Under the pieces are notes generated by a model. The model searched no databases, was not told where the DNA came from, and saw only the letters and a list, made by a program, of their open reading frames with translations. From an uncultured Paracoccaceae bacterium (GTDB lineage: Bacteria; Pseudomonadota; Alphaproteobacteria; Rhodobacterales; Rhodobacteraceae): DNA of 64,000 nucleotides. A program made the translations under genes and the position numbers. Location of the stretch: assembly GCA_947495795.1 (NCBI GenBank), contig CANMAI010000006.1, positions 124,001-188,000 of the forward strand. The letters run 5' to 3'. How positions within the stretch are numbered: the first letter of the stretch is position 1; every line of letters starts with the position of its first letter. This document shows positions 59,351 to 64,000 of the stretch, in pieces.

Positions 59351-59572
59351 TCAGCGGAGCATGACGGTTGGCGCATCCCATTTGGGCTGCTCTAGGGTCC
59401 GCACATCATCGGCGGTAAGGCCGATATCGCGCAGCTGCTCCGCGCTCATGTTCTTAAGAGCTACCCGTTGCCTGTAGGCGCCATCCGCTGCTACCAGCGC
59501 GGCAAGAAACCGCCGGAAGAATGAGGGCCGCTGCGTGCAAAGCGGGGCATTCAGAGTAGATGTCAGTTGCAT
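59351..59572 (-). CDS. DUF1127 family small protein
   Basis: A 73-residue protein of the DUF1127 (YjiS-like) family, which has roles in small-RNA and carbon/phosphate responses in alphaproteobacteria. It ends with the conserved segment NMSAEQLRDIGLTADDVRTL (~41-60), and has an Arg/Phe-rich FFRRFLAALVAADGAYRQRV middle. The ATG at 59572 follows GGAGAAAGACG; a longer frame starts 8 codons earlier. It is transcribed divergently from the LysR gene. Confidence 0.83.
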   Translation of the reverse strand: MQLTSTLNAPLCTQRPSFFRRFLAALVAADGAYRQRVALKNMSAEQLRDIGLTADDVRTLEQPKWDAPTVMLR

Positions 59573-59725
59573 CGTCTTTCTCCTAAATCGGGCCATACGC
59601 TCCAGGTATGGCCATTCTGGAACATGATGGCTCGCCGTGATCCATCACTGTTCTTGATCCTTATCCCAGTTTTTGTTACATTTTAAAAATGAATGATCAG
59701 CGATATAAACATCAAGGATTGTGAT

Positions 59726-60598
59726 ATGCCCCGAAATCTGGATCTCACCGCCCTCCGCGCCTTTGTTACCGTGTCGGAAACGGGCGGTGTTACGCGGGCG
59801 GCCGGGCAGCTCAATCTCACGCAATCGGCGGTTTCCATGCAGCTCAAGCGGCTGGAGGAAAGTCTCGGCCAACCCTTGCTGGACCGCTCGGGCCGGGGCA
59901 TCAACCTCACCGCACAGGGCGAACAACTGCTCAGCTATGGTCGCCGGATGCTGGCCCTGAATGATGAGGTCTGGGCCCGGATGGCGGGCGATGCGTTTGA
60001 GGGCGAGATCCGGTTCGGCGTGCCGCATGACATCATCTACCCCCATATCCCCAAGGTGCTGCAACGCTTCGCCGCAGAGTTTCCCCGCGTCCGCGTAGAG
60101 CTCGTCTCCTCCTTCACCAAGGGGCTCAAGGCACAGTATGCGCGGGGCGAGCTCGATGTCATCCTCACAACAGAAGTCGATTGTGAACCGGGCGGTGAGA
60201 CGCTTCTCACTCAGGCCCTGCTCTGGGTCGGCGCTCCTGGCGGTTCAGCATGGCGCCAGCGCCCACTCAAGCTCGCGTTCGAGCGTGTATGCATCTTCCG
60301 CGGCCCCGTGCAGCAGGCGCTCGATAAGGCATGCATCAAATGGGATATGGTGGTGGAAAGCGACAGCACGCGGACCATAGATGCCACTGTCTCCGCCGAT
60401 CTGGCTGTGCACGCCAATATCGCAGGCAACGCGGCCCCCTACCTTCAGCAGATCGATCACGGCGGGGCACTGCCTCAGTTGCCGCAGTTCAAGATCAATA
60501 TGTACCATGCGGGCCGCCCGGATATGCCGCTCGTAAACGCGCTGGCCGGTTTCGTGCGCGATGCGTATGGCCCGGCGATGCTGAAGGCGGCGGAGTAG
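59726..60598 (+). CDS. LysR-family transcriptional regulator
   Basis: A 290-residue LysR regulator. The N-terminal winged helix-turn-helix, LTALRAFVTVSETGGVTRAA, QLNLTQSAVSMQLKRLEESL and LLDRSGRGINLTAQGEQLL (residues ~6-64), is intact; the effector domain follows from ~90 (GEIRFGVPHDIIYPHIPKVL, LDVILTTEVDCEPGGETLL). The start at 59726 is preferred over one 11 codons earlier because the DNA-binding domain begins there. Its target may be the divergent DUF1127 gene or a metabolic gene elsewhere; not defined. Confidence 0.9.
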   Translation: MPRNLDLTALRAFVTVSETGGVTRAAGQLNLTQSAVSMQLKRLEESLGQPLLDRSGRGINLTAQGEQLLSYGRRMLALNDEVWARMAGDAFEGEIRFGVPHDIIYPHIPKVLQRFAAEFPRVRVELVSSFTKGLKAQYARGELDVILTTEVDCEPGGETLLTQALLWVGAPGGSAWRQRPLKLAFERVCIFRGPVQQALDKACIKWDMVVESDSTRTIDATVSADLAVHANIAGNAAPYLQQIDHGGALPQLPQFKINMYHAGRPDMPLVNALAGFVRDAYGPAMLKAAE

Positions 60599-60626
60599 GC
60601 CTTAAAGCCGCTTTGGCTCTGTCTTG

Positions 60627-61595
60627 CTAGGATTTGCTGATTTCGACCACGACCTTGCCCGTTGCCTTGCGTGTCTTAAGCAGATCCAGCGCCTCATTTG
60701 CCTCCTCAAGCGGTAGCACATGGCTCACATGCGGTTTGAGTCTGCCTTCTGAGTACCAACCAAACAGCGTCCGAAAACTGTCGGTCAGCACACTTGGCCG
60801 AAGTTTTGCGTATCCACCCCAGTAAAACCCGAGCACGGAGATGTTTTTCACCAGAATGATGTTGGCGGGCACCTGCGGCACGTCTCCGCTGGCAAAGCCC
60901 AGTGGTAGCATGCGTGCCTCTGGGTTGCAGGCCCGCAACGCCGCCGTGAACTGCGCACCGCCCACAGGGTCGTACACCACATCCGCGCCGCCAAGCGCCT
61001 TCACCTCCGCACGGATGTCGCCCGTATCGCTGTCAATCAGATGATCCGCTCCCGCCGCCCTGGCCACGGCCAGTTTATCGCTCCCGCGGGCGCACGCGAT
61101 CACCTCGGCCCCCATCAGCTTGCCAAGCTCCACAGCAGTCAGCCCTACGCCGCCAGCGGCACCCAGCACCAGAAGCCGCTCTCCGGGCTTCAGCGCCGCC
61201 TTGTAATCCAGCGCCACATGGCTGGTGCCGTAGGCAATCAGGAAAGCGGCAGCCTCCACATCGCTCATCGCATCGGGCACGGGCACGCAGGCCGCAGCAG
61301 GGACAACGCCCATCTCGGCAAATCCGCCTACACCTGCGTAGCACGCCACGCGCTGGCCGACCTTGAGATGTGTCACACCCTCGCCAAGTTCGATAACTTC
61401 AGCGCAAATCTCCATTCCTGGTGCGAAGGGCATATCGAACTTCTCCTGATACCGGCCCTCAACAATCAGCGTATCGCCGAAGTTCACCCCGCATGTGTGA
61501 ATGCGCACCTGAACCTCGCCCGGGCCGGGCGAAGGGGCCTCCACCTCATCGAGTTGCAGGGGCTCTCCCAGCGAATGAAGCCGCATGGCGCGCAT
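60627..61595 (-). CDS. Zinc-independent quinone oxidoreductase (MDR family)
   Basis: A 322-residue medium-chain reductase. LHSLGEPLQLDEVEAPSPGPGEVQVR (in part ~6-31), CGVNFGDTLIVEGRYQ (~36-51), GERLLVLGAAGGVGLTAVELG (nucleotide-binding loop, ~140-160) and YDPVGGAQF are typical of NADPH:quinone oxidoreductases. No catalytic zinc Cys motif is present. The start MRAMRL at 61595 follows a GGAGGATC site. Convergent with the LysR gene, 28 bp away. Confidence 0.9.
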   Translation of the reverse strand: MRAMRLHSLGEPLQLDEVEAPSPGPGEVQVRIHTCGVNFGDTLIVEGRYQEKFDMPFAPGMEICAEVIELGEGVTHLKVGQRVACYAGVGGFAEMGVVPAAACVPVPDAMSDVEAAAFLIAYGTSHVALDYKAALKPGERLLVLGAAGGVGLTAVELGKLMGAEVIACARGSDKLAVARAAGADHLIDSDTGDIRAEVKALGGADVVYDPVGGAQFTAALRACNPEARMLPLGFASGDVPQVPANIILVKNISVLGFYWGGYAKLRPSVLTDSFRTLFGWYSEGRLKPHVSHVLPLEEANEALDLLKTRKATGKVVVEISKS

Positions 61596-61712
61596 GATCC
61601 GATCCTCCGTTTTGAGAGAGCGTAGCGGCGGGGCGGGCGGATGGAAGACCAAAAATGCGCGCTTGGCTGCGTTAACTTTGCGTAAACGGCAGGCGCATGG
61701 CATGATTCACTT

Positions 61713-61750
61713 GCATTACCAAACCGGTACCAAAACCATACCAAATCCAG
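61713..61750 (+). repeat. 38-bp three-iteron element upstream of an SRPBCC gene (copy 2)
   Basis: Three 11-bp units, TTACCAAACCG, GTACCAAAACC and ATACCAAATCC, flanked as in copy 1 (742-779, opposite strand); 36 of 38 bases match. It ends 21 bp before the ATG at 61772, with a GGGAGG ribosome site in between, the same geometry as copy 1. Confidence 0.8.
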
Positions 61751-61771
61751 TGTTCTGAAGGGAGGAACCAA

Positions 61772-62305
61772 ATGCGCTTTCTCGTCCGCTTTTTCGCAGG
61801 CCTTCTCGTTCTCGTCGTGGTGCTCGCAGCCGCGGCATTTCTCCTGCCTCGCGATGTTTCTGTTGCCCGTTCCGTTGTGATTGATGCACCTCCCGAGGAT
61901 ATTTTCGGCCACGTCAACAACCTTCAGGCGTTCTCCGAATGGTCACCCTGGGGAGATCGTGATCCGGATATGAAGCAGAGCTTCAGCGGGCCCGAAACCG
62001 GTGTGGGCAACATGATGACGTGGGAGAGCGAGCAGTCCGATGTCGGCTCCGGAACGCAGGAGATCGTGGCGATCAAGGAGAACGAACGCGTTGAAACGAT
62101 TGTAGATTTCGGCCCGATGGGGCAGGCAGATGCGCAATGGGTCCTTGCGCCGAAGGAGGGTGGCACAGAGGTTACCTGGGCGTTTCAGACAGATATGGGA
62201 ATGAACCCGATGGGGCGTTACATGGGCCTGATGATGGATAAATGGGTGGGAGCAGACTACGAGAAGGGCCTCGCCAACCTCAAGGCTCGGGTTGAGGGCG
62301 GCTAA
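61772..62305 (+). CDS. SRPBCC-fold membrane-anchored protein
   Basis: A 177-residue protein with an N-terminal TM helix (FLVRFFAGLLVLVVVLAAAAFLL in parts, ~3-25), then a SRPBCC/polyketide-cyclase-like domain: VARSVVIDAPPEDIFGHVNN, FSEWSPWGDRDP (~53-64), DFGPMGQADAQWVLAPKEGGTEVTW and MMDKWVGADYEKGLANLK. Such proteins bind hydrophobic ligands, but no ligand is known. GGGAGG lies 9 bp upstream. Preceded by the iteron element. Confidence 0.85.
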   Translation: MRFLVRFFAGLLVLVVVLAAAAFLLPRDVSVARSVVIDAPPEDIFGHVNNLQAFSEWSPWGDRDPDMKQSFSGPETGVGNMMTWESEQSDVGSGTQEIVAIKENERVETIVDFGPMGQADAQWVLAPKEGGTEVTWAFQTDMGMNPMGRYMGLMMDKWVGADYEKGLANLKARVEGG

Positions 62306-62310
62306 CCAAA

Positions 62311-62344
62311 GCACCGGAAAGGCCCTTCTCCGGTTGCCTTTTCA
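62311..62344 (+). terminator. Weak intrinsic terminator candidate after the SRPBCC gene
   Basis: ACCGGA (62313-62318) and TCCGGT (62329-62334) with an inner AAGG/CCTT, followed by TGCCTTTTC. Stem is short and the T-run interrupted, so the call is modest. Confidence 0.4.
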
Positions 62345-62423
62345 GGCCATTGCCCATATTGCAACTGCGAACAGGGTCTCGGCACCAGCCGGGGCCCTTG
62401 GTATTTGCGGCAAAGGACGCCCC

Positions 62424-64000
62424 ATGGAACTGCGCAACATCGCCATCATCGCCCACGTCGATCACGGCAAAACAACCCTCGTGGACGAGCTTTTGAAGCA
62501 ATCCGGCGTTTACCGGGAAAATCAGGCAACTGTGGAAAGAGCCATGGATTCCAATGACCTGGAGCGAGAGCGCGGGATCACAATCCTCGCCAAAGCGACA
62601 TCGGTGGAGTGGAACGGCACGCGGATCAACATTGTCGATACCCCTGGCCACGCCGATTTCGGCGGAGAGGTGGAGCGCATCCTCTCTATGGTCGATGGCG
62701 TGGTGCTGCTGGTTGACGCTGCCGAAGGCCCGATGCCGCAAACCAAGTTCGTAACGTCCAAGGCCCTCGCCCTCGGTCTCCGCCCCATCGTAGTTTTGAA
62801 CAAAGTGGACAAGCCAGATGCGGAGCCGGACCGTGCGCTTGATGAAGTGTTCGACCTCTTCGCAGGCCTCGATGCGGATGAGTATCAGCTTGATTTTCCA
62901 GTACTTTACGCCTCCGGCCGCAGCGGTTGGGCAGACGAGGAACTGGATGGCCCCCGCGAGAACCTCGACGCACTCTTTGAGCTTGTCACCCGCCATGTGC
63001 CCGCCCCGGCGCAGGTAGCGGAGACGGGAAAACCGTTCTCCATGCTGGCCACCACACTCGGCGGCGATGCCTTTCTGGGCCGCATTTTGACAGGCCGTGT
63101 GGAAAGCGGCACACTGAAAACCGGCCAGACAATCAAGGCACTTTCCCGCGATGGCAAAGAGATCGAACGCTTTCGTGCGACCAAGATCCTCGCCTTCCGT
63201 GGTCTCTCTCAACAGCCGATCGATGTGGCCGAAGCAGGGGATATAATCTCGATCGCGGGCATGACGAAAGCAACCGTTGCTGATACGCTCTGCGATACAA
63301 GTGTCTCGGAAGCGATCCCGGCGCAACCCATTGATCCGCCAACGATTACCGTGACCTTCGGCATCAATACCAGCCCCCTCGCAGGGCGTGATGGAGATAA
63401 GGTACAATCCCGCGTCATCCGTGACAGGCTGATGAAAGAGGCCGAGTCGAACGTTGCAATCAAGGTAAGCGATACACCCAGCGGTGAAGCTTTTGAGGTG
63501 GCAGGCCGCGGCGAATTGCAAATGGGCGTGCTGATCGAGAACATGCGCCGCGAAGGCTTTGAACTCTCCATCTCCCGCCCTCAGGTTCTTTTTCAGGAAA
63601 TCGATGGTACGCGCCACGAGCCCATCGAAGAGGTAACCGTTGATGTCGATGAGGAGTATGCGGGTGTCGTAGTTGAGAAACTCGCTGCACGAAAGGGCGA
63701 TCTCTCGGAAATGCGGACAGGTTCTGGCGGCAAGACCCGTATCGTTGCGCATGTGCCTTCAAGAGGGCTGATCGGTTATCATGGTGAGTTTCTGACTGAT
63801 ACACGGGGAACTGGCGTGCTCAACCGCGTCTTCCATGAGTGGGCGTCTTTCAAAGGCTCAATCCAGGGACGCCGTGCAGGTGTGCTGATCTCGATGGAAA
63901 GCGGCACAGCCGTCGCCTACGCACTTTTCAACCTTGAAGACCGCGGCTTCTTCTTCGTCACCACCGGCGAGCAGGTGTATCAAGGCATGATCCTCGGCGA
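62424..64000 (+). CDS. typA: GTP-binding protein TypA/BipA (3' end cut by window edge)
   Basis: Ribosome-associated translational GTPase of the EF-G family. The visible ~525 residues (of about 605) begin [20 protein letters not shown] (P-loop), followed by [20 protein letters not shown] (switch I), [16 protein letters not shown] (G3), LNKVDKP (G4) and ASGRSGW (G5). Domain III/V features such as [18 protein letters not shown] and [19 protein letters not shown] are present. The ATG at 62424 fits the family start. The final codon is cut by the window end, so the C-terminal domain is incomplete here, not truncated biologically. Confidence 0.97.
   Translation, partial: MELRNIAIIAHVDHGKTTLVDELLKQSGVYRENQATVERAMDSNDLERERGITILAKATSVEWNGTRINIVDTPGHADFGGEVERILSMVDGVVLLVDAAEGPMPQTKFVTSKALALGLRPIVVLNKVDKPDAEPDRALDEVFDLFAGLDADEYQLDFPVLYASGRSGWADEELDGPRENLDALFELVTRHVPAPAQVAETGKPFSMLATTLGGDAFLGRILTGRVESGTLKTGQTIKALSRDGKEIERFRATKILAFRGLSQQPIDVAEAGDIISIAGMTKATVADTLCDTSVSEAIPAQPIDPPTITVTFGINTSPLAGRDGDKVQSRVIRDRLMKEAESNVAIKVSDTPSGEAFEVAGRGELQMGVLIENMRREGFELSISRPQVLFQEIDGTRHEPIEEVTVDVDEEYAGVVVEKLAARKGDLSEMRTGSGGKTRIVAHVPSRGLIGYHGEFLTDTRGTGVLNRVFHEWASFKGSIQGRRAGVLISMESGTAVAYALFNLEDRGFFFVTTGEQVYQGMILG

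Overview
The window looks like chromosome from a Rhodobacteraceae (Roseobacter-type) alphaproteobacterium. Reasons: high GC; the ffh / chorismate mutase / rpsP block; an aerobic-type CobN next to a CobW/HupE cobalt system; DUF1127, DUF3572 and DUF983 family proteins; and a short repeat with a GGATATTT...AAGATGAAGG core at gene ends. I cannot name the genus from sequence alone. No phage, insertion sequence, CRISPR array, tRNA or rRNA was seen.

Region by region. 1-6800 (minus strand) is one long, tightly overlapped operon reading ffh -> secreted small protein -> split YeeE/YedE pair -> six tandem GNAT acetyltransferases -> chorismate mutase -> rpsP (cut by the left edge). ffh has a leader with three consecutive hairpins. 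6848-12177 holds a decayed gene remnant, a small zinc-ribbon protein, the tRNA hydroxylase TrhO, a small lipoprotein, glutaryl-CoA dehydrogenase, a cobalt-type nitrile hydratase (alpha, beta, accessory) and a 331-bp gene-free stretch.

12178-41712 is a near-complete cobalamin locus. The corrin-ring genes are cbiX, a cobH fusion, cobL, cobI, a cbiG-cobJ fusion, cobM, cobB, cobA, cbiD and cobK. A cobalamin riboswitch precedes hupE-cobW-cobN-(secreted protein)-(GFA protein)-cobO-(HAD)-(metallophosphoesterase)-cobQ. The lower-ligand and aminopropanol genes (cobC, cobD, a PduX-like kinase, an alpha-ribazole phosphatase-like protein, cobS, cobT, cobU) and a DUF1636 metal-binding protein close the block. 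The set mixes early-cobalt (CbiX, CbiG, CbiD) with late-cobalt (CobN) signatures. CobG/CobZ, CobF and the CobS/CobT chelatase subunits are not in the window. Unexpected passengers sit inside the operons: two GFA-family zinc proteins, a HAD hydrolase, a metallophosphoesterase and an uncharacterised secreted protein.

41827-64000 is mixed housekeeping: a TPR protein, an amylosucrase-like glycosidase with type II dehydroquinase and a degenerate dehydroquinase paralogue, a non-pyrrolysine MttB-family methyltransferase (a likely corrinoid user), a HAD phosphatase, a thioesterase, a PleD-like diguanylate cyclase with degraded receivers, an ECF sigma / anti-sigma / metal-sensor operon, a Nudix hydrolase, rpmG, a BAX-inhibitor-1 membrane protein, a LolCDE/YbbAP-type ABC exporter divergent from a TesA esterase, a DUF1127 protein, a LysR regulator, a quinone oxidoreductase, an SRPBCC protein and typA/bipA (cut by the right edge).

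The observations I would follow first are: (1) a 38-bp element of three 11-bp iterons found just upstream of two unrelated genes 61 kb apart; (2) the 3'-end-associated dispersed repeat; (3) the hybrid cobalamin pathway with two gene fusions; (4) the six-gene GNAT expansion in a ribosomal/SRP operon; (5) the structured ffh leader.
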